From Pectobacterium actinidiae (GTDB lineage Bacteria; Pseudomonadota; Gammaproteobacteria; Enterobacterales; Enterobacteriaceae), in assembly GCF_000803315.1 (NCBI RefSeq), contig NZ_JRMH01000001.1, forward strand, positions 930,001 through 994,000: a stretch of DNA of 64,000 bases, read 5' to 3'. The stretch's first letter is position 1; each line of letters begins with the position of its first letter. This document shows, piece by piece, positions 47,151 to 58,572 of the stretch. The notes under the pieces are model-generated. The model did no database searches. It worked only from the letters and a program-made list of their open reading frames with translations, and was not told where the DNA came from. Both the position numbers and the translations under genes were made by a program.

Positions 47151-48941
47151 ATGCTGAAAACGACGCGTTCCCGCATTCTTGCGGCTTGTTCGACCATTGT
47201 TGTACTTTCGCTTGTTATTAATACCTTTCTTAACTACACCATAGCCAATAACGCTAATAAGGAATCGATCCAGAATACGCTGAATGCGGTAGCGACTAGC
47301 CACAGTATAGCCATTAGCGACTGGGTTGCTTCTAAAACGCAGATGATCTCCGCGCTGCATGATCGTGCTATACAGGATGAAGATCCGATCCCGTTGTTTA
47401 AACAGATAGTGGCATCGGGCGGGTTCCTGAACGTATACATGGGCTACGCCAATGGCACGGCTAAGTTTGCCGATCCTGGCGGTATTCCTGCCGATTACAA
47501 CCCTACTATCAGGCCCTGGTATCAGCAGGCGGTGAAAGAAGGTAAGCCGTTAGCAACCGCACCATACGTTGATATGGTAACCAATACGCTAGTGGTTTCT
47601 TTCGTTGCACCTGTCGTTGAAGGGGGAACGGTTCGGGGCGTAGTCGGTAGCGACGTGACGATGAAAAGCGTGATCGAAAACGTCAAAGCCATCAACCCGA
47701 GTCCAGGGAGTTTCGGCGTATTGATTGACCGTAATGGTACGATCATTGCGCACCCGGATGAAAAACTGACGCTAAAAAATATCACCGATATTGCTCCTGC
47801 TATTAATCTGAACGAGATTCTTTCAGCCGATAGCGCTCGAGATGTGGATTTCTCCGGGTCAACAAAGCTGGTGTTGGCAAAACCGATTACTGGCACGAGC
47901 TGGTTCATGCTGGTGGCGTTAGATAAAGCCGAAGCCACCACGGGCATGCGTTCTCTGTTGTCTACCTCTGTGATCACGCTGGTTGTTATCGCTCTGTTGG
48001 GCACGCTGGTGATTGGTTTCATCATTGCGTCGGCGCTTAAACGTCTGCTGCAAATCCGTGACGCAATGGATGATATCAGCAACGGTAATAACGATCTGAC
48101 GCAGCGACTGCCGGATGAAGGGCATGATGAAGTCGCGCAAATTGCCCGCTCGTTTAATATCTTTGTCGACAAAATCAGTCAGGTCATGATGCAGATTCGC
48201 GACATCAGCGCATCGCTTCAGGTTGCGGCGGATGAAATCTCGGCGGGGAACAACGATCTCTCCGCGCGTACTGAATCTGCGGCATCGAGCATTCAGCAAA
48301 CGGCGGCCTCGCTGGAAGAAATTTCTGCGGCGGTGACGCAGTCGGCAGGATCGGCGCAGCAGGTTAACGCGAAAGCGCTGCTGCTGTCGAAAGATGCTGG
48401 TACGGGCGGAAAAGTGGTGTCTGATGTGATTGTCACGATGGAAGAGATTGTGGTCGCGTCTGGCAAAATCGGCGATATCATCGGTGTTATCGATGGCATC
48501 GCATTCCAGACTAACATTCTGGCGCTGAACGCCGCGGTAGAAGCCGCGCGAGCGGGTGAACAGGGCCGGGGTTTTGCCGTTGTTGCTGGTGAGGTTCGTA
48601 GTCTGGCACAGCGTAGCGCGCAGGCTGCAAAAGAAATTAAAGAGCTGATTGAATCGACGGTCTCCAGTGTGACCTCTGGTTCCGTGCAGGTTCGTCAGGC
48701 CAGCGACAAGATGAATGAAATTGTCGGCGGCGTATCTACGGTGAGCTCGGTGATGTCTGAAATCACGCATGCGGCAGATGAGCAGATGCGGGGGATCAAC
48801 GAGATCAACAAAGCGGTCGCGCAATTGGATTCGATGGTGCAACAAAATGCCGCGCTGGTGCAGGAATCTGCCGCTGCGTCGGGTGCGTTGCAGTCACAGG
48901 CCGAAGAACTGAATGCCGTTGTCGGTGCATTCCGAGTCTAA
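47151..48941 (+). CDS. Methyl-accepting chemotaxis protein with dCache sensor
   Basis: Membrane chemoreceptor of 596 residues when started at [27 protein letters not shown]; a GTG at 47070 would add 27 unlikely residues. A first membrane segment lies at about 9-30. A periplasmic dCache_1 domain (about 35-270) contains IRPWYQQAV at 120-128 and APYVD. The RxWY pair is seen in amino-acid and amine sensors, though the Asp usual two residues after the Tyr of amino-acid sensors is Gln here. A second membrane segment lies at about 280-302. HAMP ([25 protein letters not shown]) and a signalling hairpin tip ([37 protein letters not shown]) follow. There is no C-terminal NWETF-like CheR-binding tail. 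No che genes are nearby; the ligand is unknown. Confidence 0.92.
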   Translation: MLKTTRSRILAACSTIVVLSLVINTFLNYTIANNANKESIQNTLNAVATSHSIAISDWVASKTQMISALHDRAIQDEDPIPLFKQIVASGGFLNVYMGYANGTAKFADPGGIPADYNPTIRPWYQQAVKEGKPLATAPYVDMVTNTLVVSFVAPVVEGGTVRGVVGSDVTMKSVIENVKAINPSPGSFGVLIDRNGTIIAHPDEKLTLKNITDIAPAINLNEILSADSARDVDFSGSTKLVLAKPITGTSWFMLVALDKAEATTGMRSLLSTSVITLVVIALLGTLVIGFIIASALKRLLQIRDAMDDISNGNNDLTQRLPDEGHDEVAQIARSFNIFVDKISQVMMQIRDISASLQVAADEISAGNNDLSARTESAASSIQQTAASLEEISAAVTQSAGSAQQVNAKALLLSKDAGTGGKVVSDVIVTMEEIVVASGKIGDIIGVIDGIAFQTNILALNAAVEAARAGEQGRGFAVVAGEVRSLAQRSAQAAKEIKELIESTVSSVTSGSVQVRQASDKMNEIVGGVSTVSSVMSEITHAADEQMRGINEINKAVAQLDSMVQQNAALVQESAAASGALQSQAEELNAVVGAFRV

Positions 48942-48961
48942 CGGATTTGTGACTGAGGAGG

Positions 48962-48994
48962 TATTGCCCGCTGCCAACACGGTAACGGGCAATA
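48962..48994 (+). terminator. Hairpin after the chemoreceptor gene
   Basis: TATTGCCCG (48962-48970) pairs with CGGGCAATA (48986-48994) across a 15-base loop. There is no T-run after it, so it is a weak terminator candidate. Confidence 0.45.
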
Positions 48995-49002
48995 ACCGAC
49001 TG

Positions 49003-49050
49003 CATTAGTAATCGGCAGTATTAGTAATCGATAGTATTAATAATCGACAG
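49003..49050. repeat. Three tandem 16-bp repeats
   Basis: CATTAGTAATCGGCAG, TATTAGTAATCGATAG and TATTAATAATCGACAG lie head to tail between the chemoreceptor gene and the end of rdgC. A fourth partial unit (CATTAACG) runs into the rdgC stop region. Confidence 0.85.
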
Positions 49051-49052
49051 CA

Positions 49053-49982
49053 TTAACGTTGGGCTTCTCCGCCCAACGCTTCAATCAGATTCGCAATCAA
49101 TGCCGCCAGCTCGCTGGTCATCAGAATAAAATCGGCATCAAACCGCTGAGCAAAATCTTCCCGATCGATATCGTCGTTTTGTTCCCGCAGCGTATCGGAG
49201 AACTTCAACCGTTTTACTGAACCGTCCTCGGACAAGACCAACTGAATCCGTTCCTGCCAGTCCAGCGCCAGCTTGGTGACCAGTTTGCCTGCTTCAATGT
49301 GTACGGCGATTTCGTCGCAGACCAAATCCTGTTTTTTACAGCGGATAACGCCACCGTCTTCCAGAATGGCTTTCAGCTCTGCTTCGTCCTGTAGCGCGAA
49401 ACCTGCCGCCGGTTCACCGGAGCGAACCCACTCGGTTAGCGTCAACTCGATGGGATTTTCCATCGTTAGCGGCACAACAGGCAGCGAGCCCAGCGTTTTA
49501 CGCAGCAACGCCAGCGTATCTTCCGCTTTTTTGGCGCTGGCGGCATCGACCATAATCAGGCCGTTAACCGTATCGATCCACAACCAAATCTGACTGAAAC
49601 GGCTAAATGCACGCGGCAAGAGACTATGCAGTACTTCATCTTTCAGCGAATCTTTTTCGGTTTTTTTCAGCTTGCGGTGCTGTTCCGCTTCCAGACGTTC
49701 AATCTTGGCCTGAAGGGTTTGCTTGATGACCGGGGAGGGTAGGATTTTTTCTTCTTTACGGACGCAGATAACGATTTGCCCATTCACGACGTGCGTTAAT
49801 GCATCGCTATGGGATCCCATCGGCGATACCCAACCCGTCTTCATCATATCCTGACTGCCGCACGGGGTGAATGTGAACGCGCTGAGCCGTTTTTCCAGTT
49901 CATCCGCAGATAAAACGTTATCTTTGGACAGCACGCTGTCCCGGCTGAGGCGGTAAATCATTAAGTTCTTAAACCACAACAT
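49053..49982 (-). CDS. rdgC: RdgC, recombination-associated DNA-binding protein
   Basis: Ring-shaped nucleoid-associated protein that binds duplex DNA and restrains RecA. It has 309 residues from [25 protein letters not shown], matching the E. coli start; the open frame extends to 50153 but AGGGATAACACC before 49982 marks the start. Conserved stretches are [36 protein letters not shown] and [19 protein letters not shown]. It is divergent from mak, with an ERIC element between them. In E. coli rdgC, mak and sbcCD are also neighbours. Confidence 0.95.
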   Translation of the reverse strand: MLWFKNLMIYRLSRDSVLSKDNVLSADELEKRLSAFTFTPCGSQDMMKTGWVSPMGSHSDALTHVVNGQIVICVRKEEKILPSPVIKQTLQAKIERLEAEQHRKLKKTEKDSLKDEVLHSLLPRAFSRFSQIWLWIDTVNGLIMVDAASAKKAEDTLALLRKTLGSLPVVPLTMENPIELTLTEWVRSGEPAAGFALQDEAELKAILEDGGVIRCKKQDLVCDEIAVHIEAGKLVTKLALDWQERIQLVLSEDGSVKRLKFSDTLREQNDDIDREDFAQRFDADFILMTSELAALIANLIEALGGEAQR

Positions 49983-50134
49983 GGTGTTATCCCTGAGTGG
50001 GCGCGCAGGTTTGCACGCGGGTTTGTAATGTTGCGCGCATGATAACGAATTCGACGCGGTTATGTGGAATAAAATACCGGGATTCAGAGGAATACCTATC
50101 ACGCTTTGAATTGCTGCTGATTGGTTTCTCTGGT

Positions 50135-50326
50135 TATACCCGTCATACTTCAAGCTGCATGTGTGTTGGCAATAACGGGCTCACTCTGGTCACTTACTGA
50201 TGTAAGTTCCAGGGGATGAATGAGAGACATACAGTCTCTCACCGGAGGTCAGCTTTGGCTAAATTCGTCTTTAACGAATTTGTCGCTGTGTCGCTGCCTG
50301 CATGCAACTCGAATTATTTAGGGTAC
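50135..50326. repeat. ERIC element with a different internal insertion
   Basis: Starts TATACCCGTCATACTTCAAG and ends AACTCGAATTATTTAGGGTA. The core is altered (CACTTACTGATGTAAGTTCCAGGGG), and about 70 extra bases after the core include AAATTCGTCTTTAACGAATTT, itself a hairpin. It fills half of the 49983-50400 gap between the divergent rdgC and mak. Confidence 0.85.
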
Positions 50327-50400
50327 TTATCTATAAATAAGAACGTTTTCAGGTCGGTGACAGATTTACTCGGCCTATTTACAACACGCGGGGAGACATC

Positions 50401-51312
50401 ATGAGAATCGGTATCGATCTAGGCGGGACGAAAACGGAAGTCATTGCGCTGGATGATGAAGGGCAGGAACGTTTTCGGCAGCGTATGCCGACGCCAAGAA
50501 ATGACTACCCGGCAACGCTAAGGACTATCGCTGGGTTGGTGGAGATGGCTGAAAAAGCGACTGGCAGCCGTGGCAGCGTGGGGGTAGGAATCCCCGGTAC
50601 GCTGTCGCCGTTTACCGGCAAGGTAAAAAATGCCAACTCCACCTGGCTCAACGGTCAGGCGTTGGATCTCGATCTCGCCGCACTGCTGAATCGACCCGTG
50701 CGGGTTGCCAATGACGCGAACTGTTTCGCGGTTTCAGAAGCGGTTGACGGCGCTGGAGCAGGGAAGCAGACCGTTTTCGCGGTCATCATTGGAACCGGCT
50801 GTGGGTCGGGCATTGCGCTGAACGGCCAGGCTCACGTCGGCGGCAACGGTATTGCGGGCGAGTGGGGGCATAACCCGCTGCCTTGGATGGATGACGATGA
50901 GTTGCGCTATCGGCAGACGGTGCCTTGCTACTGCGGTAAGTCCGGCTGCATTGAATCCTTTATTTCCGGTTCGGGGTTTGCGCAGGATTACCAGCGCCTG
51001 AGCGGTCAGCCGCACAAGGGTGAAGCAATCATTGCCTTAGCGGAGCAGGGCGACCCCATCGCAGAACTGGCGTTACAGCGCTATGAACATCGTCTGGCAA
51101 AATCGTTGGCGCATGTGATTAACCTGCTCGATCCTGATGTTGTGGTGCTGGGGGGCGGAATGAGCAACGTTTCTCGCCTTTATCAGACCGTGCCGGAAAA
51201 GATTAAGCCGTGGATCTTCGGCGGTGAGTGCGAAACGCCCGTGCGTCAGGCTCTACACGGCGACTCCAGCGGGGTACGCGGAGCCGCCTGGCTCTGGTCG
51301 AAGACGGAATAA
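50401..51312 (+). CDS. mak: Mak, ROK-family fructokinase
   Basis: Phosphorylates D-fructose (weakly other hexoses) with ATP; cytoplasmic. It has 303 residues, like E. coli Mak (YajF, 302). The phosphate motif [13 protein letters not shown] is at the N-terminus. The ROK sugar-binding region reads [11 protein letters not shown], and the zinc motif is [11 protein letters not shown]. The ATG follows GGGGAGACATC. It is convergent with sbcC, three bases apart, as in E. coli. Confidence 0.95.
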   Translation: MRIGIDLGGTKTEVIALDDEGQERFRQRMPTPRNDYPATLRTIAGLVEMAEKATGSRGSVGVGIPGTLSPFTGKVKNANSTWLNGQALDLDLAALLNRPVRVANDANCFAVSEAVDGAGAGKQTVFAVIIGTGCGSGIALNGQAHVGGNGIAGEWGHNPLPWMDDDELRYRQTVPCYCGKSGCIESFISGSGFAQDYQRLSGQPHKGEAIIALAEQGDPIAELALQRYEHRLAKSLAHVINLLDPDVVVLGGGMSNVSRLYQTVPEKIKPWIFGGECETPVRQALHGDSSGVRGAAWLWSKTE

Positions 51313-51315
51313 TGG

Positions 51316-54300
51316 CTAAACGGCGTACTGCGGTGCCAGCCTGCTGACGCCTAATCCGTTAACCTTCTGTACTTTGATCTGTACTGGAATACGCTCTTTC
51401 ATGGCTTCGACATGGCTAATAACGCCGATGGTTTTACCGGAGGCGTTCAGGTTATCGAGCGCGTCCAGCGCGATATCCAGCGTCTCGGCATCCAGCGTGC
51501 CGAAGCCTTCATCCAGAAACAGCGAATCGATGCTGGCTTTATGGCTGACCAGATCGGATAGCGCCAGCGCCAGCGACAAACTTACTAAGAAGCTCTCGCC
51601 GCCGGACAGCGTACGCGTATCACGCTCGGCATCCGCTTGCCAGGTATCCATCACCAGCAGCTCCAGATCGTCACCGGGTTTCCGTTTCAGCATATAGCGC
51701 CCGTGCAGGCGCGAAAGCTGGAGATTGGCGAGATAAACCAGATGATCCAACGTTAGCCCCTGAGCAAACTTACGGAATTTATGCCCGCTTTGTGAGCCGA
51801 TGAGCGTATTAAGACAGCTCCAGTCGTCATACATTTGCTGACTTTGGGCGATCTCATTGAGCAAATCCTGCTGGTTCTGACGCTGTTGTCGATCGTCAGT
51901 CAACTGACGCTGGAACTCGCCTTGCTGCCGCAGGTTGGTTTTCAGCGTTTCATCCAGCGCTGCTAACTGCTGCCGTACCGCTTCTTGTGTGGCGTCTTCC
52001 GTCAGGGAAGCGGGGCGCTTTTCTTGATGGGAGAGCAGATCCCGCTCAGCCTGCTGGTGAAGTGCCGCTGCCTGCTGCAAGTCTTGATACAGCTTTTCCT
52101 TCCATGCCTGCAACGTCTGACGTTCTTGCTCGTCAAGCAGCGCATTAAGGAATGTGGTTTCATCAGCGAACGTGCTTTGCTGTAAAGCCTGACCAAAACG
52201 CTCAGCCGCACTCTCATGCTGGCGGGTGCTCTGTTCATGCTGCTGTTGCGTGCTGCTCAGCTCTCCCGTCAGGCGGCTCAATGTCGTTTCGGTTTGCTGG
52301 CGAGCAGATTGGGCCACGCGAAGCGCATCGTCATACTGTTGGCTGGTTCGCTGTAGCTGTTCGCGTACAGCCACGATTTGCCCATCCCCAAACAGCGCCT
52401 GCCGCTCTTGTTGACTTGTGTTGAGCAACGCGAGGTGCTGTTCCAACTGCTGTTGCTGCGTTTGGAGCTGCTGTTTTGCCTCAGTCACGCTGCGATTCAG
52501 ATGCTGAAGATCGCTGTCGAGCGTGGCTAATAGAGGAACTAAGCGAGATTGCTCCTGTTCTTTGGCTTTCCAGTCTTGCCATTCGCTTTCGCGCTGAGCT
52601 AGCCAGTCATCCTGTGTGTCAGCTTCCGGCAGCAGAAGCCCCACATTTTCCAGCGCCTGCGTGATTTCCTGAATGTGTTGTGTGAGCTGCTGCTGTACGT
52701 TTTGTAGCGATTGCTCGGTCTCTTGTTGCGTAATATTTAGCGACGTTTGTTGCTGGGTGTTGAGCGCAATTTTCTGGTCGAGTTCCCGCTGTAATGCCTC
52801 TGTGGCGGTCAGTAAATCCTTACTTTCCTGCCACTGTTTTTGCAATTGTTCGCGTGCGAAAATCTGCTGTCGAATAGCCTGTTCTTCAGCTTCATTTTGC
52901 GCCAGCCACGCTGCAACCTCGTCTGGCTGTTCCAGCGAGTAATTAACTTGTAAGCGCTCACTGACATCTTGCCATTGTTGCAGCAGGGTGTGATGCTCGC
53001 TATCGAGCTGAGCGATGTCCTGCTGCAACTGTTCCCGCTGTTGCTCTCGTGCGGTCAATTGTGCCGTCGTATTTGCCAGCGCCGTCGTTAACTGATTCAC
53101 TTCCTGCTGTAGCGCTGTCAGGCGCTGTTGGGTTTCAGACGGCTGTAGTGCCTGATAGCGTTCGATGGCCGGATGCTCGGTCGAACCGCACAGCGGGCAA
53201 GGCTCGCCAGCCTGTAGCCGTTGCCGTTCGGCCTCCAGCTTAACGATATGCTCTTCCTGTCGGTGTAGCGTTTCCAGATCGGCAAGATGCTGGCTGCGCT
53301 GCTCATGCTCAGACTGCTGCTGTTTCTTTAAGACTTCTGACTGGCTGATATGCTCTTGTACCTCCCCCTGTTTGGCGAGGTATTGCTGCTTACGAATATG
53401 CAGACGCTGGAACTGGTCGCTGATGGTCGCGAGCTGTTGGCGTTCAGCGCGCTGGTCAATGCGTTGATTAAACTGCTGTTGCAGGACAGAAAGCGGCTGG
53501 TGCGCTTCCTGATGTTGCCGTGCTTCATCATGTTGTATGAACTGCTGACGCGCTGCATCAGCACCTGCTTGCTGTTCACGCTGCTGTGCCGCCAGCATCA
53601 CAGCCTCTTGCTGTAACGTGGCTGACTGTTCGGTATGCTGTGCCTGTTTTTGTTTCAGCTTTTGCTGCTCGTCCTGAAGCTGGCACAATTGCCGAAACTG
53701 GGTGCGCCACAGAGGAAGCTGTTCTCCCCACTGCTGATGATGCGCGTATTGCTGGCGGTAAGACTGAATCTGTTCAAGCCGTTGCTTAGCCTGCTGCTGT
53801 TCCGCCGCTGCCTGTGTTTGTTTGCTTTCATCGGCGTGCAGGCGAGCCTGTGTTTTTGCCAGCTCGTCCTGTTGCTGCGTTTTTTGCTGCACCAGCGTGG
53901 TAATGCGATGGTCAAGTGGCACAACCTGTTCGTTGATCACCTGCTCTTGTTGCTGGCGTACCCGTTTGTGCTCACTCACATCCCGCTCTGCTTTTTCTTC
54001 CTGCTGGCGTAGCGCGGTTAACGTCACCTGCTCGGCGGCCTGCTTCCCGGTCAGTTGTTCAATACGCTGTGCCAGCGTAAGAGACTCCTGTCGATAGCGC
54101 TCGCGTTCCTGATGTAGCGGCCTCAGTTTTTCTGCCGGTTCGCTGTGAGTTAAGCGGTCGAGCTGCGGTTTAGCCTGCTGAATGGCAGATTCGGCGCTCG
54201 TATGCTGCGCCTGCGTGCTGCTTAACTGCGTGTGCTGCTGCGTCAGTTGCTCAAACCAGCGCAGCGTAGTCAGCGCTTGCTCACGTTCGATGTTGCCCCG

Positions 54301-54999
54301 TTGCTCCTGCTGGATCAGCTCGGCAAGCTGTTCTTCCACCTGCTGACGCTGCTCATCTGTTAACAGTTGAATGCCTGATGCGCGTGCCTGTAGCGTGTTC
54401 AATGCTACGTTTGCCTGTTTGTGTTTGTCATAGACGCGTTCGGAAATCAGGCCGTAAATATCCGTGCCGGTCAGCTCTTCCAGTAGTTCCGCTCTATCGT
54501 CTGCTTTCGCGTTGAGGAAGGCGGCAAATTGTCCTTGTGACAGCATCATCGAACGCGTGAAACGGCCGAAATCAAGCCCAGTGAGCTGTGTGATCATCTC
54601 TTTTTTATCATTGAGTTTTTCACACAGAATCTTGCCGTCTTCAATGAGGGCGAGTTCGGCCTTGGGGGACTGTAAGTTGCCGTCCGGAGCGTTTCTTGCC
54701 CGACGCTGGCTCCAGAAGGCGCGATATCCGATGCCTTTAACCTCGAATTCGACTTCGGCGAGACATTCAGCGGTATTACGCGTCATTAGGTCATTCTGGC
54801 TGGCGGAAAGCAGACCTAGCCGTGGCGTTTCGTGATACAGCGCCAGACAGATTGCATCCAGCAGCGTGGTTTTCCCCGCGCCGGTCGGGCCGGTAATGGC
54901 AAATAAGCCGTTGCTGGAAAACGGCTCCTGCGTGAAATCGATTTTCCATTCGCCTTTCAGCGCGTTGAGATTCTTTAAGCGCAGACTGAGGATTTTCAT
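51316..54999 (-). CDS. sbcC: SbcC, Rad50-like subunit of the SbcCD nuclease
   Basis: ATPase subunit of the SbcCD complex, which cuts hairpins and palindromic DNA and processes blocked ends. It has 1227 residues. Walker [15 protein letters not shown] lies near residue 40. Two very long Gln-rich coiled coils flank the zinc-hook motif [14 protein letters not shown] near residue 600. The C-terminal lobe has signature [20 protein letters not shown] and Walker [14 protein letters not shown]. The start overlaps the sbcD stop (ATGA), so the pair is coupled. The nuclease is relevant here because the window holds several perfect palindromes. Confidence 0.96.
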   Translation of the reverse strand: MKILSLRLKNLNALKGEWKIDFTQEPFSSNGLFAITGPTGAGKTTLLDAICLALYHETPRLGLLSASQNDLMTRNTAECLAEVEFEVKGIGYRAFWSQRRARNAPDGNLQSPKAELALIEDGKILCEKLNDKKEMITQLTGLDFGRFTRSMMLSQGQFAAFLNAKADDRAELLEELTGTDIYGLISERVYDKHKQANVALNTLQARASGIQLLTDEQRQQVEEQLAELIQQEQRGNIEREQALTTLRWFEQLTQQHTQLSSTQAQHTSAESAIQQAKPQLDRLTHSEPAEKLRPLHQERERYRQESLTLAQRIEQLTGKQAAEQVTLTALRQQEEKAERDVSEHKRVRQQQEQVINEQVVPLDHRITTLVQQKTQQQDELAKTQARLHADESKQTQAAAEQQQAKQRLEQIQSYRQQYAHHQQWGEQLPLWRTQFRQLCQLQDEQQKLKQKQAQHTEQSATLQQEAVMLAAQQREQQAGADAARQQFIQHDEARQHQEAHQPLSVLQQQFNQRIDQRAERQQLATISDQFQRLHIRKQQYLAKQGEVQEHISQSEVLKKQQQSEHEQRSQHLADLETLHRQEEHIVKLEAERQRLQAGEPCPLCGSTEHPAIERYQALQPSETQQRLTALQQEVNQLTTALANTTAQLTAREQQREQLQQDIAQLDSEHHTLLQQWQDVSERLQVNYSLEQPDEVAAWLAQNEAEEQAIRQQIFAREQLQKQWQESKDLLTATEALQRELDQKIALNTQQQTSLNITQQETEQSLQNVQQQLTQHIQEITQALENVGLLLPEADTQDDWLAQRESEWQDWKAKEQEQSRLVPLLATLDSDLQHLNRSVTEAKQQLQTQQQQLEQHLALLNTSQQERQALFGDGQIVAVREQLQRTSQQYDDALRVAQSARQQTETTLSRLTGELSSTQQQHEQSTRQHESAAERFGQALQQSTFADETTFLNALLDEQERQTLQAWKEKLYQDLQQAAALHQQAERDLLSHQEKRPASLTEDATQEAVRQQLAALDETLKTNLRQQGEFQRQLTDDRQQRQNQQDLLNEIAQSQQMYDDWSCLNTLIGSQSGHKFRKFAQGLTLDHLVYLANLQLSRLHGRYMLKRKPGDDLELLVMDTWQADAERDTRTLSGGESFLVSLSLALALSDLVSHKASIDSLFLDEGFGTLDAETLDIALDALDNLNASGKTIGVISHVEAMKERIPVQIKVQKVNGLGVSRLAPQYAV

Positions 55000-56222
55000 T
55001 GGGCTGGCTCGCTATTTTCCAGTTCATCAATAACCTGATTAAACAGCGTACGGACGCGCTGTTGGCGACTGTCTTCCATGTCTGTCTCCGTTGCCATACG
55101 ACGTTCAAAAACGTCATGCACGCTCAGTTCGTTCAGCGTTTCCTTGTCCTGCCGCGTAATCGCTTGCAGGCGCTGTTCGCGCGTACGGCGCAGCAGCAGT
55201 ACCTCAACGGGCAGATGTTCGGTCATCGCCTGAATGCGTTTTTGCATGTCGCTCAGATAATCCTGCGTGTTGAGTTCGATATCCAGCCACACGGACTTAT
55301 CCCCCTGATAGTTCTGAAAGGCAGCCAACTGCTGCTCAATATCACTCAGGCTGCCTTTAATCAGCTGCATCGGCTGAGTGACGGGAATCGGCAGTATTTC
55401 TACTTGTGCTGGCGCGTCTGGTGCAAAACTCACCAGACAGACGGATTTCTCGCTGTTCAGTTCATCAAAACTTAGCGGGATAGGTGAACCGCTGTAGCGA
55501 ATGTGCTCGCTTTGGGTCACACGCTGTGGGCGATGAATATGCCCCAGCGCGATATAATCCGCTGGCGGAAAAGCCTGAGCAGGGAAGGCATCGAGCGTAC
55601 CAATATAGATATCGCGTACGGATTCTGAGGCGGTCGCGCCAATCGTCGTCAGGTGTCCGGTTGCAATAATCGGCAACGGTAAGCCTAGTTCGTCGCGCTT
55701 TTGGCAAGCCAGTTGGTAACACTGTTGGTAGTGCGCGGTAATCGCTTCCTGTAGCGCCAGCTGTTTTTCATCTCCGGATTGTCCGGCTTTGCTGGTTAAC
55801 ACATCACGCGGACGTAAAAAAGGAATGGCGCAGAGTAGGGCTCCGGGCTGCTGCTGACGGTTTTCCAACAGGATCACCTGTTGGGCAGGCTCATCACTGG
55901 CGCTGGCAATCACCTGCGTGTTCAGGCAGGCCAACAGCTCGCGGGATTCATTCAGCATGGCGACGGAATCGTGGTTGCCGCCGAGAATAACGAGCTGACA
56001 GCCCGTGCGTTGTAGTTCTACCACGAAGCTATAATACATTTCCCGTGCATAGCTGGGGGGCGAACCGTTATCAAAAATATCGCCTGCAACGATAATGGCA
56101 TCGACCTGATGGTGTTCCACCTGAACGATGAGCCAGTGTAGAAAAGCCTGATGCTCAGCGCTTCGGCTTTTGGTATAAAAATATTGCCCTAAATGCCAAT
56201 CGGCGGTGTGGATAATGCGCAT
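54996..56222 (-). CDS. sbcD: SbcD, Mre11-like nuclease subunit
   Basis: Metal-dependent phosphoesterase giving SbcCD its ssDNA endonuclease and 3'-5' exonuclease activity. It has 408 residues from [28 protein letters not shown], preceded by AGAGAACACG; the frame extends to 56270 without family-like sequence. All metal motifs are present: [31 protein letters not shown] and LGHIHRPQ. It is upstream of sbcC and divergent from phoB. Confidence 0.96.
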   Translation of the reverse strand: MRIIHTADWHLGQYFYTKSRSAEHQAFLHWLIVQVEHHQVDAIIVAGDIFDNGSPPSYAREMYYSFVVELQRTGCQLVILGGNHDSVAMLNESRELLACLNTQVIASASDEPAQQVILLENRQQQPGALLCAIPFLRPRDVLTSKAGQSGDEKQLALQEAITAHYQQCYQLACQKRDELGLPLPIIATGHLTTIGATASESVRDIYIGTLDAFPAQAFPPADYIALGHIHRPQRVTQSEHIRYSGSPIPLSFDELNSEKSVCLVSFAPDAPAQVEILPIPVTQPMQLIKGSLSDIEQQLAAFQNYQGDKSVWLDIELNTQDYLSDMQKRIQAMTEHLPVEVLLLRRTREQRLQAITRQDKETLNELSVHDVFERRMATETDMEDSRQQRVRTLFNQVIDELENSEPAQ

Positions 56223-56438
56223 CGTGTTCTCTCGATATTCATGCCGCGTGGCGGTGGATGACGTTGTCATTATTTATTATGTGAAAGGGTGTGTCGTCGC
56301 CAGAGTGCTTTGTCATCGTCATGCCATGATTATATATAGCAGGGACGGCGGCTGTCGCGGTGGAATCAGGAGTTTGGAAAGCGGCTCGAAAAATAGGATG
56401 TACGCGCTGTAACAATCGTGCGGAGAGGTCCGGGTGTT

Positions 56439-56464
56439 TTTCATAAATCTGTCATAAAACTGAC
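56439..56464 (+). promoter_or_regulatory. Pho box upstream of phoB
   Basis: TTTCATAAATCTGTCATA (56439-56456) followed by AAACTGAC gives the repeated CTGTCAT-type heptamers of a PhoB site, nearly the same as the E. coli phoB promoter. It ends about 55 bp before phoB, which supports autoregulation under phosphate starvation. The remainder of 56223-56517 shows no other feature. Confidence 0.85.
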
Positions 56465-56517
56465 GCATAATGCCTTTCGCCTGCTAACAGCGACGATGAT
56501 TAACGACAGGATTAACA

Positions 56518-57207
56518 ATGGCAAAACGCATATTAGTCGTGGAAGATGAAGCACCAATTCGTGAAATGGTCTGCTTTGTACTGGAACAAAATGGTTATCA
56601 ACCCGTTGAAGCTGAAGACTATGATAGCGCGGTAACGCAACTGTCGGAGCCGTTCCCAGAACTGGTGTTGTTAGACTGGATGCTGCCAGGTGGGTCGGGC
56701 CTGCAATTCATCAAGCATATGAAGCGCGAGGCGCTGACGCGTGATATTCCGGTGATGATGTTGACCGCGCGTGGCGAAGAAGAAGACCGCGTGCGCGGGC
56801 TTGAAGTGGGGGCGGATGATTACATTACTAAACCGTTCTCACCCAAAGAATTGGTAGCGCGTATCAAAGCCGTGATGCGCCGAATTTCACCGATGGCGGT
56901 GGAAGAAGTGATTGAAATGCGTGGCCTGAGCCTCGATCCTTCCTCGCATCGCGTGACGACCGAAGAGCATGCGTTGGACATGGGGCCGACGGAATTTAAA
57001 CTGCTGCATTTCTTTATGACGCATCCTGAGCGTGTTTATAGCCGGGAACAGTTGCTGAATCACGTTTGGGGCACTAACGTTTACGTTGAGGATCGTACTG
57101 TCGACGTTCATATTCGTCGCTTGCGTAAAGCACTGGAAACCAGCGGACATGACAAAATGGTGCAAACCGTTCGGGGAACGGGCTACCGTTTTTCAACGCG
57201 TTACTGA
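56518..57207 (+). CDS. phoB: PhoB, phosphate-regulon response regulator
   Basis: Activates phosphate-starvation genes when phosphorylated by PhoR. It has 229 residues, as in E. coli. The receiver domain has the acidic pocket VVEDE (residues 8-11), phospho-acceptor Asp53 in LLDWMLPG, and TKPF with the conserved Lys near 105. The OmpR-type winged helix follows ([49 protein letters not shown]). The phoR start follows 27 bases after the stop. Confidence 0.97.
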   Translation: MAKRILVVEDEAPIREMVCFVLEQNGYQPVEAEDYDSAVTQLSEPFPELVLLDWMLPGGSGLQFIKHMKREALTRDIPVMMLTARGEEEDRVRGLEVGADDYITKPFSPKELVARIKAVMRRISPMAVEEVIEMRGLSLDPSSHRVTTEEHALDMGPTEFKLLHFFMTHPERVYSREQLLNHVWGTNVYVEDRTVDVHIRRLRKALETSGHDKMVQTVRGTGYRFSTRY

Positions 57208-57234
57208 GGTGATCGTAACCGGAGAAATATTAAC

Positions 57235-58557
57235 GTGCTAGAACGTTTATCCTGGAAAAGGCTGGCATTGGAGCTGGCTTTTTTTTGTTTACCTGCGTTG
57301 CTGCTGGGGCTGGTTTTTGGTTATCTGCCCTGGTTTCTGCTGGTCGCGGTATTAGGCCTACTCTGCTGGAATTTTTATAACCAGCTAAAACTCTCTTATT
57401 GGCTGTGGGTTGACCGCAGTATGACGCCACCGCCTGGTCGCTGGAGTTGGGAGCCGCTGTTTTATGGGCTTTACCAAATGCAGTTGCGGAACCGACGCCG
57501 CCGCCGTGAGCTGGCGCTTCTGATCAAACGGTTTCGTAGCGGTGCCGAGTCCTTGCCGGATGCTGTGGTGATCACTACCGAAGAAGGAACGATCTTCTGG
57601 TGTAATCATCTGGCGCAGCACCTGCTGAATTTCCGCTGGCCGGAGGATAACGGTCAGAATATCCTCAACTTATTGCGCTATCCCGAATTCACAAACTACA
57701 TGAAAGGACAGGATTTTAGCCGTCCTCTCACGCTACAGTTGAATAATTCTCACCATGTTGAATTCCGCGTGATGCCCTATTCCGAAGGGCAGCTATTGAT
57801 GGTGGTGCGTGATATTACGCAAATGCACCAGCTTGAAGGTGCCAGACGTAACTTTTTTGCCAACGTGAGCCATGAGCTGCGTACGCCGCTGACGGTGTTG
57901 CAGGGCTATCTGGAAATGATGCAGGAAGAAACGCTGGATGCGGCTCTGCGAGGGAAGGCGCTGAGCACCATGCAGGAGCAGACCCGACGCATGGATGGGC
58001 TGGTCAAACAGTTGCTGACCTTGTCCCGTATTGAGGCGGCGACGGCAATTGATCTGAATGAAAAAGTCGATATCCCATTGATGCTGCGCGTATTGCAGCG
58101 TGAAGCGCAGACGCTGAGTCAGGGGCGTCATGAGATCGTCTTTCGTGTGAATGAAAATCTCTGCGTGTTTGGTAATGAAGAACAACTGCGCAGTGCGGTA
58201 TCCAATCTGGTGTATAACGCCGTCAACCATACGCCTGCGGGAACGCGTATCGAAGTCTGCTGGCAGAAGATCCCACAGGGCGCGCAATTTCAGGTCAGCG
58301 ATAACGGGCCGGGGATTGCGGCCGAGCATTTACCGCGCCTGACGGAACGCTTTTATCGAGTGGATAAGGCGCGTTCGCGACAGACGGGCGGGAGCGGACT
58401 GGGGCTGGCGATTGTTAAGCATGCACTCAGCCATCATGATTCCCGTCTGGAGATCATGAGTGAGGATGGGCAAGGCTCACGTTTCGTCTTTACGTTGCCG
58501 AATCGGTTGATTGTCCCTGCCTCTCTGGCTGAAAATACGGTGAAACCTTCAGCTTGA
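57235..58557 (+). CDS. phoR: PhoR, phosphate-regulon sensor histidine kinase
   Basis: Inner-membrane kinase that phosphorylates and dephosphorylates PhoB. It has 440 residues with a GTG start ([16 protein letters not shown]), as in E. coli. Two N-terminal membrane segments lie within about residues 10-60, followed by a charged linker and a PAS domain (about 95-190, [19 protein letters not shown]). The dimerisation helix carries the phosphorylated His in [23 protein letters not shown]-binding boxes are [11 protein letters not shown] (N), VSDNGPGIA (G1) and [12 protein letters not shown] (G2). The PstS-like gene begins 15 bases after its stop. Confidence 0.97.
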   Translation: MLERLSWKRLALELAFFCLPALLLGLVFGYLPWFLLVAVLGLLCWNFYNQLKLSYWLWVDRSMTPPPGRWSWEPLFYGLYQMQLRNRRRRRELALLIKRFRSGAESLPDAVVITTEEGTIFWCNHLAQHLLNFRWPEDNGQNILNLLRYPEFTNYMKGQDFSRPLTLQLNNSHHVEFRVMPYSEGQLLMVVRDITQMHQLEGARRNFFANVSHELRTPLTVLQGYLEMMQEETLDAALRGKALSTMQEQTRRMDGLVKQLLTLSRIEAATAIDLNEKVDIPLMLRVLQREAQTLSQGRHEIVFRVNENLCVFGNEEQLRSAVSNLVYNAVNHTPAGTRIEVCWQKIPQGAQFQVSDNGPGIAAEHLPRLTERFYRVDKARSRQTGGSGLGLAIVKHALSHHDSRLEIMSEDGQGSRFVFTLPNRLIVPASLAENTVKPSA

Positions 58558-58572
58558 CGGAAAACGCTATCC

